From contig NZ_CP085442.1 of assembly GCF_023824195.1 (NCBI RefSeq), positions 4,192,001 to 4,256,000 on the forward strand: a DNA stretch of 64,000 nucleotides, in the 5' to 3' direction. A program made the translations under genes and the position numbers. Shown piece by piece: positions 24,173 through 34,163 of this stretch (the first letter of the stretch is position 1; each line of letters begins with the position of its first letter). Origin of the DNA: Priestia megaterium. Lineage in GTDB: Bacteria > Bacillota > Bacilli > Bacillales > Bacillaceae_H. The notes beneath the pieces were generated by a model. It ran no database searches. It had not been told where the DNA came from and saw nothing but the letters and a program-made list of their open reading frames with translations.

Positions 24173-24847
24173 TTATAGTGGTCCTGAAATTCCTTGTTTA
24201 CGAATCATTAAGAAGTGGGCACCCATTAAGCCAAGTAGGGCTCCGGGTAAAAAGAATACGTGAATGGCGAAAAAGCGAGTTAGTGTTTGAGCACCAACGA
24301 TGTCTGGATGTCCTGAGAGTAATGTCTTCACTTGCTGGCCTATAATTGGTGTGGATTCAGCAATTTGCAAACCTACTTTCGTTGCAAATAGCGCTTTCAT
24401 ATCCCACGGCAACAAATAACCTGTAAAACCTAAACCTAACATAACAAAGAAAATTAACACACCCACAATCCAGTTTAACTCGCGGGGTTTTTTGTATGCT
24501 CCTTGGAAGAAAACACGAAGTGTATGTAAAAACATCATGACGATAACCAAACTTGCTCCCCAGTGATGCATACCTCGAACAATTTGTCCGAAAGCGACTT
24601 CATTTTGCAGATAATAAACGGATTCCCATGCATTTTTTATATCTGGTACATAATACATGGTTAAAAACATACCTGATAAAATTTGAATAACGGTAACAAA
24701 AAACGTTAATCCACCAAAACAATACACAAATGCTGAAAAGTGATGTGCAGGATTTACGTGCTCTGGCACTTCATGATCGGCCACATCTCGCCATAAAGGA
24801 GTAATATCTAGCCGTTCATCCACCCAGTCATAGATTTTATTCAACAT
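24173..24847 (-). CDS. qcrB: Menaquinol:cytochrome c reductase, cytochrome b subunit QcrB
   Basis: N-terminal half of cytochrome b (224 residues) with four membrane segments and the paired haem-ligand histidines, for example MHHWGASL in segment B and RFFAIHVFFLPG in segment D. Oxidises menaquinol on the outer side of the membrane. It follows qcrA by 3 nt and precedes qcrC, the standard split-cytochrome-b arrangement of Bacillus. Confidence 0.97.
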   Translation of the reverse strand: MLNKIYDWVDERLDITPLWRDVADHEVPEHVNPAHHFSAFVYCFGGLTFFVTVIQILSGMFLTMYYVPDIKNAWESVYYLQNEVAFGQIVRGMHHWGASLVIVMMFLHTLRVFFQGAYKKPRELNWIVGVLIFFVMLGLGFTGYLLPWDMKALFATKVGLQIAESTPIIGQQVKTLLSGHPDIVGAQTLTRFFAIHVFFLPGALLGLMGAHFLMIRKQGISGPL

Positions 24848-24850
24848 TTT

Positions 24851-25351
24851 CTATGCCCCTCCTTGTGGTTTGGCTTTTCCTAGATATAACGTACCGCCTT
24901 TTACCTTTTGAACGTATACATCTAACGGTCCCATCGGTGGTGTCCCCGGTACATTTTTACCGCTTTTTTCATACATTCCCCCATGACAAGGGCAGTAGAA
25001 ACGATGTGGATAGTTTTTGTCACCAGCCCAGTTAACCGTACAGCCTAAATGCTTACAAATTGGTGACAGCGCGACGATTTCACCTTTATCAGTTTTGTAC
25101 ACCCAAGCCGATCTTGGTTCTTCTGATTTATGCCACGCATCCACTTGCTTGATTTTAAAATCGACACGTTTCGGCTCTTTTGTAATGTCTTTAACCTGCG
25201 CTACAGCTACTAAATCCTGACCCGCTTCTTTTTCCAAAATTGGATCTACTGCAAAGCGCACCATTGGCATTAACATTCCAGCAGCCATGAATCCCCCTAC
25301 ACCAGTGAGCGTATAGTTTAAAAACTGTCGTCTTGATACCCGATCACCCAT
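24851..25351 (-). CDS. qcrA: Rieske iron-sulfur subunit QcrA
   Basis: [2Fe-2S] subunit of the menaquinol:cytochrome c reductase. The 166-residue product has a Tat-type N-terminus (VSRRQFLNY), one membrane segment and the cluster motifs C99-K-H101-L-G-C104 and C120-P-C122-H123-G-G. Start at the ATG 25351, which has an AAAGGGGGG site; in-frame upstream codons are not needed. First gene of qcrABC, downstream of ypiF. Confidence 0.97.
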   Translation of the reverse strand: MGDRVSRRQFLNYTLTGVGGFMAAGMLMPMVRFAVDPILEKEAGQDLVAVAQVKDITKEPKRVDFKIKQVDAWHKSEEPRSAWVYKTDKGEIVALSPICKHLGCTVNWAGDKNYPHRFYCPCHGGMYEKSGKNVPGTPPMGPLDVYVQKVKGGTLYLGKAKPQGGA

Positions 25352-25555
25352 GCTTTTCCCCCCTTTAAAAAAGTTCAGTCCAGAGAATTTTGGACACATG
25401 ATGGACCATTCTATTAAACTAGGACATAATCATGATATATTAATATTTCTGGAAGGTCAATACAATAAAAACCTAAAACATGGAAATAATCTTTATTTTT
25501 CTAAATTTTTTGTCATTATTTTGTTTGCGCTTCCATTACTTATTCTACAGTCTTT

Positions 25556-26014
25556 TTAAACACTCCATTTCTCTACAAAAATCGGTAAGAGCTGTTGAAC
25601 TTGTTCATGTATGAGCGTATACTTATGCGACTCATCTATATGCTCAAGCGGTAAAGCAGGTATCCAAATGCAGTACGCCCCTATTTCTTTTTCAAACTGC
25701 AGCCAGTCTCGGTCGCTAGTAAGCACAAAAAGATGTTTTACTTCATTGTCATTTATATGCTCATTCCAACGAAGTAATGTTTCATAAACAGCAGCTACTC
25801 CATCTTTTTTTAAGTATGTAAAACTAGGTGTTAAAATCACTCTTCCTTTAAATTGCCTCTCTAACTCTTCAGTAAGAGCAGTCGTGTATTCACTCATAGA
25901 TGCAGTAAGCTTTAAATCTTCTCCGAAATCAATCGGAATGAGTGGAACCAATACGGTATCAACATAACTTTTGGATTGTAGGTACACATCCATTTCCTTG
26001 GCCTGAAGCTTCAA
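25556..26014 (-). CDS. ypiF: DUF2487 family protein YpiF
   Basis: A 152-residue conserved Bacillus protein of unknown function found upstream of qcrABC. The segment DVYLQSKSYVDTVLVPLIPI near residue 9 is typical. I place the start at a TTG (26014): an AGAGGAG site lies 7 nt upstream and the resulting N-terminus matches the family length, whereas the longer frame up to 26119 crosses the ypiB terminator. About 200 bases separate it from qcrA. Confidence 0.8.
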   Translation of the reverse strand: MKLQAKEMDVYLQSKSYVDTVLVPLIPIDFGEDLKLTASMSEYTTALTEELERQFKGRVILTPSFTYLKKDGVAAVYETLLRWNEHINDNEVKHLFVLTSDRDWLQFEKEIGAYCIWIPALPLEHIDESHKYTLIHEQVQQLLPIFVEKWSV

Positions 26015-26079
26015 CTTTCTTCTCCTCTCAGCAAGCCTGCTAAGGCTTGTCTTATTTATTTTCCAAAATGGATAAGGAG

Positions 26080-26122
26080 ATAAAAAAAGAGATTGACCTT
26101 TTTCTAAGAAGCTAGCCAATCC
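26080..26122 (-). terminator. Terminator of ypiB
   Basis: GATTGAC (26091-26097) pairs with GCCAATC (26115-26121) with one wobble pair; the minus-strand RNA then enters a run of seven T. It starts about 10 bases after the ypiB stop. Confidence 0.7.
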
Positions 26123-26131
26123 CTCGTTTAT

Positions 26132-26677
26132 CTACTGTACATAATGGTTATTTAAATATTCGCTTAAGCGCTGAAATTCCTCTTTATCGTTTTCATCTAA
26201 TGCTTTATCAATTAGTTCCATGATTTTTGATCGCTGAAACTTCTGAATAGATTCTTCCAATATTTGCTCAGCTAATACTCTGTCTTTTTCATTTGTTTGA
26301 TTAGTTTTTGGCATATACGGATTGTCTTCCAGTACAGCCACATATTGAGGCGATGAATACAACGATCGGAAGTTTAATTGAATATAAATGTCTTCTTCTC
26401 GATTCAAACGAATATCATGAAATGATTTTTCTGCATCGGTTGTCATGATATTTTCTTTATAAAAACGAAATGGAGGGTCTTCCACACAGTGCGTAGACAT
26501 CACCATCCCGCGAGGACAAAACTGTGCTTGCTCAACGAAGTGAACTCGTTTCATCAATTGATCATGGCTCATCAAATAATTTAAAATCCATACACATTCT
26601 CTTCGCTTCAGCTGATAATTCGTTAAAAACCAGCGAACAAATTCTTTTTTCTCGTTGACAGTAACAGGGGTCGTCAT
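26132..26677 (-). CDS. reoY: UPF0302 protein YpiB (ReoY homologue)
   Basis: In Listeria the homologue ReoY helps the ClpCP protease degrade MurA, so controlling peptidoglycan synthesis; the same role is likely but not proven here. The 181 residues include [24 protein letters not shown] (shortened) near residue 12 and a helical C-terminal region. It lies directly downstream of the TPR gene ypiA, an association seen across Bacillaceae. Confidence 0.88.
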   Translation of the reverse strand: MTTPVTVNEKKEFVRWFLTNYQLKRRECVWILNYLMSHDQLMKRVHFVEQAQFCPRGMVMSTHCVEDPPFRFYKENIMTTDAEKSFHDIRLNREEDIYIQLNFRSLYSSPQYVAVLEDNPYMPKTNQTNEKDRVLAEQILEESIQKFQRSKIMELIDKALDENDKEEFQRLSEYLNNHYVQ

Positions 26678-26774
26678 ATTCTCACTTCCCTCCTCTGTGT
26701 TTAAACTCTCAGTTAAAACACCTTTTACAGTTATTTATTCCACACGGCAGCAATAAAATCCTCTGAACTATTAT

Positions 26775-28031
26775 TTATTCTTCTAATTGAAATAATATGT
26801 CTTGAATTTCAACAGCTGTTGGATCCATTGCTAATAAGGCTTGGAAAATCCCCTTCGCTTTCGAGCGCTGTCCTTCTTCTAATAAGAAGTAGCCATACTC
26901 TTCTAAAAACGCATACTCTTCTTTAAAAACAGTGTATGCAGATTCGTAGTATTTTAGCGCTTCTTCATAATTTTCTAATTCTTGGTGAGCTTTTGCTAAA
27001 TCCCATTCAAAATGAGGGTCATGCTCATTATATTCTTTGGCGTGTTCGATATTCTCTACTACATCTTCATATCTCTCTTGACTCATATAAAGTTTAGAGA
27101 GAGTTAAAATGGCTTCAATATACCCTGGATCTAGTGCAATCGCTTGTTGAAATGCCGATTCAGCCTCTTCTTCTAGACCGCGCTTTAATGCTATCTTCCC
27201 TTTAAAAAAGTAAAGTTCTTTTTGAAATTCATCCTGCGCAATACCTTCGTTGACAGCCACCGCAGCCTCTTCTAGCATCTCTTCGTGTTCATATGATTTT
27301 GCTAAATATAAATAAAGAGAATGGTACTCACGGTCTAGCTCTTTTAGTTCTGTGAACTTTTCAATAGCGGTCTGATAATGACCTGCTTGATACGCTGAAA
27401 TCGCATATTCAAATAGTGTGTTAATCTCAAGCTTATCTTTTAGCGCTTGATCAAAGTAAGGAAGCGCTTCTTCGAACTGGCCGATACCTGCTAAACTTTC
27501 AGCTAATCGCTGACGAAGATCCGTGCCGTTAAATTCTTTTTCTGTTTTTAGCAGCGTTTGATAAAAAGGAATCGCCTTTTGATAAATTCCTTGACTGCTG
27601 TAAAATTCACCGAGCCCAAAATCTATAACCGGCTCATTTGGAAGCATTTTTTTCGCTTCCATTAACTTTTGCTCACTTACTTCACTAAGGCCTTGCATTT
27701 GATATAAGTCAGCTACAAGAAGCAGAGCTGGCACGTAGTTATCATCTTCGCTGCTAATTTGATTTAAAATATGAATTGCTTCTTCTTCTTCTTCTAAATC
27801 AATAAGCATTTCAGCTTTTAATAAATACAGCTCGCCTTCTTCTGGGTATTTAGCGATGAGCTCGTCTATTAAAGGCAGCGCATCATTCACTAGTCCCCAC
27901 TCCTGAAGCTGTTCAGCCATTAAAAATTTTTCTTCGTCTGTAGCTTTATCTTTCAATTCATGAATAAGGGCAAGACCTTTTTCAATTTCATTGGATTCTA
28001 CGTAACCTATCGCGCGGTCTAGTTCTTTCAC
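26775..28031 (-). CDS. ypiA: Tetratricopeptide-repeat protein YpiA
   Basis: A 418-residue cytoplasmic protein made almost wholly of TPR-type helix pairs (repeat pattern such as EEALPYFDQAL, EEALKYYESAY, EAESAFQQAIALDPGYIEA). Such proteins bind partner proteins; a link with YpiB/ReoY is suggested by adjacency. Start at the GTG 28031, 8 nt after AAAGGAG; a TTG two codons upstream is less well placed. Confidence 0.9.
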   Translation of the reverse strand: MKELDRAIGYVESNEIEKGLALIHELKDKATDEEKFLMAEQLQEWGLVNDALPLIDELIAKYPEEGELYLLKAEMLIDLEEEEEAIHILNQISSEDDNYVPALLLVADLYQMQGLSEVSEQKLMEAKKMLPNEPVIDFGLGEFYSSQGIYQKAIPFYQTLLKTEKEFNGTDLRQRLAESLAGIGQFEEALPYFDQALKDKLEINTLFEYAISAYQAGHYQTAIEKFTELKELDREYHSLYLYLAKSYEHEEMLEEAAVAVNEGIAQDEFQKELYFFKGKIALKRGLEEEAESAFQQAIALDPGYIEAILTLSKLYMSQERYEDVVENIEHAKEYNEHDPHFEWDLAKAHQELENYEEALKYYESAYTVFKEEYAFLEEYGYFLLEEGQRSKAKGIFQALLAMDPTAVEIQDILFQLEE

Positions 28032-28286
28032 ACACAATTCTCCTTTATTATTACATTCACTTTTTATATAAAAATAAAACGAATTAATTTTCTATTTTTT
28101 CCAAACCGAAGCAAGAACACATGCTTCTATACACCATGATAAAATAGTTTGAGCGTTTGTTCAACAAATCAATTTGAATACGCTTACATTTTTTAGATAA
28201 AAACGAGATTGAGACATGATTACATTAATCGAATCTAAAGGCGAACAAACGGGATAAATAAGCCAGTATAGATCGCTTGTTACACC
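28032..28286. other. AT-rich intergenic region upstream of ypiA
   Basis: No gene or strong hairpin seen. It should contain the ypiA promoter on the minus strand; no convincing -35/-10 pair could be chosen. Together with the palindromic element and the aroA terminator it fills 523 bases between ypiA and aroA. Confidence 0.5.
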
Positions 28287-28418
28287 GCTGTTGATTTCCG
28301 TGCAAGGCTTCGCTTTCCGCGGGCGGCCGGTGAGCCTCCTCGTCGCTTATGCTCCTGCGGGGTCTCACCTCTTCCGCTTTTCCCGCAGGAGTCTTCGCCT
28401 TGCTCTTCAATCAACAGC
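28287..28418. repeat. GC-rich palindromic repeat element (REP/MITE-like)
   Basis: A 132-base GC-rich island in AT-rich DNA bounded by GCTGTTGATT (28287-28296) and AATCAACAGC (28409-28418). Inside are further paired arms: GCAAGGC/GCCTTGC, CTCCTGCGGG/CCCGCAGGAG and GGTGAG/CTCACC. Elements of this kind, with a CCTGCGGG...CCCGCAGG core, are dispersed in several Bacillaceae genomes as I recall. It encodes no protein of its own. Confidence 0.75.
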
Positions 28419-28461
28419 TAGAAGCACCTACATACATGAAAACTACGTTCACCCTATCAAT

Positions 28462-28518
28462 AAAAAATCCGAACGAGTTGGATTCTCCATCAAGAATATC
28501 AATTCATCGTTCGGATTT
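28462..28518 (-). terminator. Terminator of the aromatic supraoperon (after aroA)
   Basis: AAATCCGAACGA (28465-28476) and TCGTTCGGATTT (28507-28518) are perfect 12-base complements around a 30-base loop; the minus-strand RNA ends in TTTTTT. Confidence 0.75.
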
Positions 28519-28554
28519 CCCTTCAACCAAAATACGTTTGTCCCAGCCTCTTTC

Positions 28555-29844
28555 TTATTCGCTTAGTTTATCAAGATCTTCAAAGAAAGTAGGATAGGAG
28601 ACGTGAATGGCTTCACTTCTCATTAGTATTACATCTCCCGTTGCAATGGCTGCTGCGACCGCAAGCATCATTCCAATTCGATGATCTCCGTAACTGTCTA
28701 CTTCACCGCTTTGCAGGGCCGTCTTGCCTTCAATGATGAGGCCATCAGCTGTTGGAGTAACAGAAGCACCCAGCTTGCTTAGCTCCGTTGCAACCGTATC
28801 AATACGGTTCGTTTCTTTTACTTTTAATTCTTCGGCATCTTTAATAACCGTTTTCCCATTGGCCTGAGTCGCCAAAAGAGCGATCACTGGAATTTCATCA
28901 ATTAAACGAGGAATTAAATCCCCCCCAATTTCAATCCCTTTCAACTGAGACGTTTCAATCGTCAAATCGCCAATAGGCTCTCCATTTTGAATACGTTCAT
29001 TAGAAATTGTAAGACGTGCACCCATTTGCTGAAGCACATCAATAATACCTGTTCTTGTAGGATTGAGTCCGACGTTTTTCAAAACGATTCGGCTGTTTGG
29101 AACAATGGCTCCTGCAACAAGAAAGAACGCGGCTGAAGAAATGTCACCAGGTACGTATACATCCGTTCCGCGCAGAGATTGTCCTCCTTCAATACTTACA
29201 GTCGTTCCCTCTACCTCTACGTCTACTCCAAAGGCGCGAAGCATACGCTCTGTATGGTCACGTGATGTAAAAGGCTCGGTTACTTTTGTTGTGCCTTCCG
29301 CATGAAGTCCCGCTAGTAAAATCGCTGATTTTACTTGTGCACTTGCTACAGGAGAATGGTAATGAATTGCTTTTAAAGCTCCTCCTCGAGTGGATAAAGG
29401 CGTATATTGGCCATGCTCACGCCCATCAATCTTTGCACCCATAGAGCGCAGGGGCACCGTAACGCGGCTCATAGGACGCTTGGCAATCGAATCATCTCCA
29501 ATTAGAGACGTATGAAATGGCACACCTGCAAGAATCCCAAGCATTAAACGAGTAGTTGTTCCTGAATTTCCTACATCTAGGATGGAAGTAGGTTCACTTA
29601 ACCCTTCGATACCTTTACCTTCCACTTCGACATACTCGCCTTCTCTTTTAATCGATACGCCCATCTTTTCAAAACACGAAATCGTACTTAAGCAATCTTC
29701 CCCTGCTAAAAAATGATTAATCGTTGTTTTCCCTTCTGCCATCGCTCCGAACATCACAGCTCTGTGAGAAATCGATTTATCTCCAGGAATAGAAATTTCT
29801 CCTTGGAGAGATGAAAGATTAGTTTTTAATTGTTTTCCACTCAT
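28555..29844 (-). CDS. aroA: 3-phosphoshikimate 1-carboxyvinyltransferase (EPSP synthase)
   Basis: Condenses shikimate-3-phosphate with phosphoenolpyruvate in the shikimate pathway (called aroE in B. subtilis). The 429 residues include [16 protein letters not shown] near residue 19, [12 protein letters not shown] near 91 and EIPVIALLA plus KETNRI in the C-terminal half, all active-site signatures. The ATG at 29844 is preferred over an upstream in-frame GTG by spacing from AAGGTG. Last gene of the supraoperon. Confidence 0.97.
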   Translation of the reverse strand: MSGKQLKTNLSSLQGEISIPGDKSISHRAVMFGAMAEGKTTINHFLAGEDCLSTISCFEKMGVSIKREGEYVEVEGKGIEGLSEPTSILDVGNSGTTTRLMLGILAGVPFHTSLIGDDSIAKRPMSRVTVPLRSMGAKIDGREHGQYTPLSTRGGALKAIHYHSPVASAQVKSAILLAGLHAEGTTKVTEPFTSRDHTERMLRAFGVDVEVEGTTVSIEGGQSLRGTDVYVPGDISSAAFFLVAGAIVPNSRIVLKNVGLNPTRTGIIDVLQQMGARLTISNERIQNGEPIGDLTIETSQLKGIEIGGDLIPRLIDEIPVIALLATQANGKTVIKDAEELKVKETNRIDTVATELSKLGASVTPTADGLIIEGKTALQSGEVDSYGDHRIGMMLAVAAAIATGDVILMRSEAIHVSYPTFFEDLDKLSE

Positions 29845-29865
29845 TTCATTCACACCTTTCGTACA

Positions 29866-30966
29866 TTAAGAAATAAACGTCTGATATTGATGCTGATGGA
29901 GACACGCTCTTGCCCGCTTTCTATCTTCCTCTGTTTGAAAGCTCAAACGTAATACTCCATATATGTCTTCTCGTGTTTCTAAAATTCGAATGTTTGTAAT
30001 ACTGATTTCATCTTCTGCTAAATAACCCGTTACTTCTGAAATAATCCCCGGATAGTCAGGAACATCCACATAGAGATCATAAAAGGATGGAATCGCTCCT
30101 TTGGTTCGTACAGGAAGCTGATCTCTAAATTGTTTTGCTTGTGAAAAATATGTATAGATATCGTTCGCGTCTTTTCGTTCGATCATATTTCGCACGTCGT
30201 TCATTTCTTCAAGCCAGTGGTCAAACATTGAAAGAAGCGCATCCTGGTTATGAAGCAAAATATCTCTCCACATCGCTGGACTGCTTGAAGCAATACGTGT
30301 AATATCACGAAACCCTCCAGCTGCAAGCTGCGAAACTAGCTGGTTGTCTTGTTGGTAATATTCTGCTTGATGAACAAGGCTTGCAGCAATAATATGAGGA
30401 AAATGGCTGATGACACCTGCTAATTTATCATGTTCTTTTGGTGACATCACAATAATTTTAGCTTTTGTACCACTTAGCAATTCCTTTAAACTGTCTAAAG
30501 CCTCCGAAGAAGTAGAAGATGAAGGTGTTAATACATACATTGCATTTTCAAATAAATGAGCTTTAGAAGCAGCTACTCCGCTTTTATGAGACCCAGCCAT
30601 TGGGTGGCCGCCGATAAACTCAATGCCTTGAGCAATAAGAGTCTCCGCTGTCTTCACTACCTCTTCTTTTGTACTTCCTACGTCTGTGACGATAACAGAC
30701 TGTTTGAGCGTAAAATGTTCTAACTGTTTTAGCACTTCCGCTGCTTGAGTGACCGGAATGGCAATAACAATATAATCCGCTTGCTCCGCGCCTTGTTGCA
30801 AAGAAGAAGCCGCTTGGTCAATTACACCTAGGGTTTTGGCAAGCTCCAGCTGCTCTTGATTAATGTCAAAACCTATTACATCAAGATGATGATGCGTCTT
30901 TTTTATATTAAGTGCCAGCGATCCTCCAATTAACCCCAGGCCTATAACAAAAACATTTTCTTTCAC
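29866..30966 (-). CDS. tyrA: Prephenate dehydrogenase
   Basis: NAD-dependent oxidative decarboxylation of prephenate to 4-hydroxyphenylpyruvate for tyrosine. The 366 residues have an N-terminal GLGLIGGSLAL dinucleotide-binding loop, HPMAGSHKSG near residue 120, and a C-terminal ACT domain (about 295-366, YVDVPDYPGIISEVTGYLAE), which fits feedback control by an aromatic amino acid. It follows hisC across a strong hairpin. Confidence 0.96.
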   Translation of the reverse strand: MKENVFVIGLGLIGGSLALNIKKTHHHLDVIGFDINQEQLELAKTLGVIDQAASSLQQGAEQADYIVIAIPVTQAAEVLKQLEHFTLKQSVIVTDVGSTKEEVVKTAETLIAQGIEFIGGHPMAGSHKSGVAASKAHLFENAMYVLTPSSSTSSEALDSLKELLSGTKAKIIVMSPKEHDKLAGVISHFPHIIAASLVHQAEYYQQDNQLVSQLAAGGFRDITRIASSSPAMWRDILLHNQDALLSMFDHWLEEMNDVRNMIERKDANDIYTYFSQAKQFRDQLPVRTKGAIPSFYDLYVDVPDYPGIISEVTGYLAEDEISITNIRILETREDIYGVLRLSFQTEEDRKRARACLHQHQYQTFIS

Positions 30967-30991
30967 TTTCCTTCACCTCATTGTACATATG

Positions 30992-31023
30992 AAGATGAGA
31001 GTGTGAAATCACACTCTCATCTT
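30992..31023. repeat. 15-bp perfect hairpin between hisC and tyrA
   Basis: AAGATGAGAGTGTGA (30992-31006) and TCACACTCTCATCTT (31009-31023) are exact complements with two bases between them. On the minus strand no T-run follows, so it is not a standard terminator for hisC; on the plus strand TTTTACT follows. It may act as an RNA processing or stability element within the supraoperon, or as a partial terminator. Confidence 0.65.
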
Positions 31024-31038
31024 TTACTATATTAGGTA

Positions 31039-32142
31039 TTAAGCTTTCGCTGCTGCTTGGTTAACAAACTGCTGAAGCAATTCAATGATTTGTTCATTTT
31101 GTTCTTTTGTTCCCACTGTAATACGAACGGAAGTTGGGAAGCCTAATGCATTCCCTGAACGAACGATAAATCCGCGCTGCAATAAAAATTGAAACACTTC
31201 ATCGCCTTGACGACCAAAATCAATTAGAACAAAATTAGTGAAAGACGGATAATAGTTTAAGCCATTCTTATCACAGAAAGCATAGTATTGCTGCAAACCT
31301 GCTTGATTTTTCTTTTTACACTCTTCAATGAACGCTTGGTCTTCAAGAGCAACGATTGCTGCTTTTTGAGCCATGCGGCTTGTATTAAAAGGTTCACGAG
31401 CCGGCTCAATTTTTTGTAGCAATGATTCGTTTGCAATACCGTAACCAATACGCAAAGAAGCTAAGCCGTATGCTTTTGAAAATGTGCGAAGTACAATTAA
31501 GTTTTCGTATTCATTCAAAAACTCTACCGTATTCGGATAGTCGGCTTGATCTGCTGCATACTCAAAATAGGCTTCATCCATAACGATTAATGTATGCTTA
31601 GGAACTTGTTTCATAAAAGAAATTAACTCATCGCCCTTCACATACGTTCCCGTTGGGTTATTAGGACTGCATACCCACACAATTGTCGTATTTTCATCAA
31701 TTGCACGAAGCATAGCATCTAAATCATGATCTCCGCCGCGCAGCGGTACTTCACGAATTTCTGCACCTTCAATTACGGCATTGTGCTTATATTGAGGAAA
31801 TGACGGCGTCGGCATGACAGTATTTGTATCAGCCGATAGCAAAGCTCGGCAAATAATTTGAATGACTTCATCAGACCCATTTCCAAAAATCAGCTGATCT
31901 TGCTCTACGCCTACGTGCTTTGCTACTGCTGCACGCAGTTCAGCTGCATAACCGTCTGGATAAAGCGCCATATTTTCGATTTCTGCAGCAATCGCCTCTT
32001 TTACTAAAGCAGAACTGCCGTAAGGATTTTCATTAGACGCTAATTTTACAACGCGATCTAAATTAAATTCACGCTTTACTTCTTCAATTGGCTTACCTGG
32101 TTTATATGGAGATAAAGTTAGTAATTGTTCTTTTACCTTCAA
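31039..32142 (-). CDS. hisC: Histidinol-phosphate aminotransferase
   Basis: PLP-dependent aminotransferase of histidine synthesis, also acting on aromatic keto acids in Bacillus, which explains its place in the aromatic operon. The 367 residues contain [11 protein letters not shown] near residue 30, VCSPNNPTG near 160 and the PLP-lysine segment [16 protein letters not shown] near 226. I set the start at a TTG (32142): GAGGTG lies 7 nt upstream, trpA ends 4 nt before it, and homologues begin at the same point. Longer starts would lie inside trpA. Confidence 0.95.
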   Translation of the reverse strand: MKVKEQLLTLSPYKPGKPIEEVKREFNLDRVVKLASNENPYGSSALVKEAIAAEIENMALYPDGYAAELRAAVAKHVGVEQDQLIFGNGSDEVIQIICRALLSADTNTVMPTPSFPQYKHNAVIEGAEIREVPLRGGDHDLDAMLRAIDENTTIVWVCSPNNPTGTYVKGDELISFMKQVPKHTLIVMDEAYFEYAADQADYPNTVEFLNEYENLIVLRTFSKAYGLASLRIGYGIANESLLQKIEPAREPFNTSRMAQKAAIVALEDQAFIEECKKKNQAGLQQYYAFCDKNGLNYYPSFTNFVLIDFGRQGDEVFQFLLQRGFIVRSGNALGFPTSVRITVGTKEQNEQIIELLQQFVNQAAAKA

Positions 32143-32146
32143 CGTG

Positions 32147-32962
32147 TTACACCTCGCATTTTTGTATAGGCGAAACGATGGATGCAACATACTCCTCAAT
32201 TTGATTTAATCCGTCTCGGCGTGTATCCTTATTTAAAAGAACTTGTTCAAGCTGGCCAATTTTATTAACAATTGCACTTCCAATTACAATGCCGTCGCTA
32301 TGTTCTTTTAACACCTCTACTTGTTCACTTGTTGAAATCCCAAAACCGACGGCAACCGGTATAGAAGCTGCTGCTTTCACATCTTCTAAAAAGGTGCCAA
32401 TATCAGCTGGCAACGTAGAGCGAACCCCAGTAACGCCTAAAGACGACACGCAGTATAAGAAGCCCGTTGCATCTGCAGCGATTTTTTGAATACGCTCTTT
32501 AGATGTAGGAGCAACCATTGAAATGTACACAACTTCATTTTCAGCGGCAAGCTCCCGGATACGGCCACTCTCTTCGTACGGTAAATCCGGAATTAGCACT
32601 CCATCTATTTCATTTTCTCGCATTAACGCGAAAAAGGATTCTAAACCTAATTGTAACACAGGATTAAAATAGGTAAAGAGAATTACCGGTATTTTCACAC
32701 CTTTTTTTCTCATCACCGATACAAGCTTAATGGCTTTTGAAATAGACATACCGCCAGATAAAGCTCTTTTGGACGCCTCTTGAATAATTGGACCATCTGC
32801 TAAAGGGTCGGAATATGGTACGCCCAGCTCTAAAATAGAAGCACCTTGCTTTTGCAAAGACAAAGCAATATCCACCGTTGCATCTTCATGAGGATCTCCT
32901 GCTGTAATAAATGGAATAAATAATGTTTCATGTTTAGGTAGTCTCGCTTCAAACGTATTCAT
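32147..32962 (-). CDS. trpA: Tryptophan synthase alpha subunit
   Basis: Cleaves indole-3-glycerol phosphate to indole and glyceraldehyde-3-phosphate. The 271 residues include [16 protein letters not shown] near residue 18, [17 protein letters not shown] (catalytic Glu and Asp) near 46 and [10 protein letters not shown] near 212 in the phosphate site. The start overlaps trpB by 14 nt, as usual for the alpha-beta pair. Confidence 0.98.
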   Translation of the reverse strand: MNTFEARLPKHETLFIPFITAGDPHEDATVDIALSLQKQGASILELGVPYSDPLADGPIIQEASKRALSGGMSISKAIKLVSVMRKKGVKIPVILFTYFNPVLQLGLESFFALMRENEIDGVLIPDLPYEESGRIRELAAENEVVYISMVAPTSKERIQKIAADATGFLYCVSSLGVTGVRSTLPADIGTFLEDVKAAASIPVAVGFGISTSEQVEVLKEHSDGIVIGSAIVNKIGQLEQVLLNKDTRRDGLNQIEEYVASIVSPIQKCEV

Positions 32963-34163
32963 GTTCTTCTTCCTTCCCTTCTAGCAAGTTTACTAATGTA
33001 TGAACGTCCTTATCTCCTCGACCTGACAAGCAAATTAAAATCGTTTCTTCCTTCGTCATGCTTTTAGCCAGTTCAAATGCTTTTGCCAGCGCATGGGCGG
33101 ACTCAATAGCCGGGATGATTCCCTCTGTTTTCGCTAGCAGCTGAAGAGCTTCGATTGACTCATCATCCGTTACACTTTCATATTCTACTCGTCCAATAGA
33201 TGAAAGGTGAGAATGCTCTGGACCGATACCTGGATAATCCAAACCAGCTGAAATAGAATAAGGCTCTGTAATTTGACCATTTTCATCTTGAAGTAAATAC
33301 GTGAGCGTTCCGTGAATAACACCTTTTGTGCCTTTAGCCATTTTAGCAGCATGAAGGGCTGTATTTAGTCCTTTCCCTCCTGCTTCTACGCCGATCAAGC
33401 GTACGTTTTCTTCTTTAATAAAATCATAAAACATGCCGATTGCATTACTGCCGCCTCCGACGCATGCCACGACAGCATTCGGAAGTTTGCCTTCTACCGC
33501 TGTAAACTGTTCTTTTGCTTCTTCTCCAATAATTTTTTGGAAATCTCGAACCATTTTAGGATAAGGATGCGGTCCAATGGCCGAACCAATTAAGTAAAAG
33601 TGATCTTCACAATGTTGAACCCAGTAGCGAATTGCTTCATTTGTTGCATCTTTTAGCGTTTTTGTTCCAGAAGTTGCAGGAATGACTTCCGCTCCTAGAA
33701 GCTTCATGCGAAAGACGTTCAACGCCTGACGTTCAATATCTTCTTCTCCCATGAATACTTTACATTCCATTCCGAACTTTGCAGCTACTGTAGCTGTGGC
33801 TACCCCGTGCTGACCCGCTCCTGTTTCAGCAATAATTTTTGTTTTCCCCATCCGTTTAGCAAGTAAAATCTGTCCAATGGCATTATTGATTTTGTGAGCA
33901 CCCGTATGATTTAAGTCTTCACGTTTTAAATAAATTTTTGCCCCGCCGAGCGTTTCGGTAATATTATCAGCATATGTTAAAGCCGTTGGTCGCCCAGAGT
34001 AGTTAACAAGTAAGGATAGATACTCATCTTTAAATGCCGGATCTTTCATTGCTTGATTCAAAGCTGCTTCTACTTCTTCAAGTGGTTTCATTAATGTTTC
34101 AGGTACGTATTTTCCGCCAAATTCACCAAAGCGGCCAAATTCATCAGGATGATTGTATGTCAT
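32949..34163 (-). CDS. trpB: Tryptophan synthase beta subunit
   Basis: PLP enzyme that joins indole and serine to tryptophan. The 404-residue product has the PLP-lysine region [15 protein letters not shown] near residue 80, GAGQHGVA near 113 and [10 protein letters not shown] near 232. ATG at 34163 with an AAAGGAAG site, overlapping the trpF stop by 4 nt. Confidence 0.98.
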   Translation of the reverse strand: MTYNHPDEFGRFGEFGGKYVPETLMKPLEEVEAALNQAMKDPAFKDEYLSLLVNYSGRPTALTYADNITETLGGAKIYLKREDLNHTGAHKINNAIGQILLAKRMGKTKIIAETGAGQHGVATATVAAKFGMECKVFMGEEDIERQALNVFRMKLLGAEVIPATSGTKTLKDATNEAIRYWVQHCEDHFYLIGSAIGPHPYPKMVRDFQKIIGEEAKEQFTAVEGKLPNAVVACVGGGSNAIGMFYDFIKEENVRLIGVEAGGKGLNTALHAAKMAKGTKGVIHGTLTYLLQDENGQITEPYSISAGLDYPGIGPEHSHLSSIGRVEYESVTDDESIEALQLLAKTEGIIPAIESAHALAKAFELAKSMTKEETILICLSGRGDKDVHTLVNLLEGKEEEHEYV

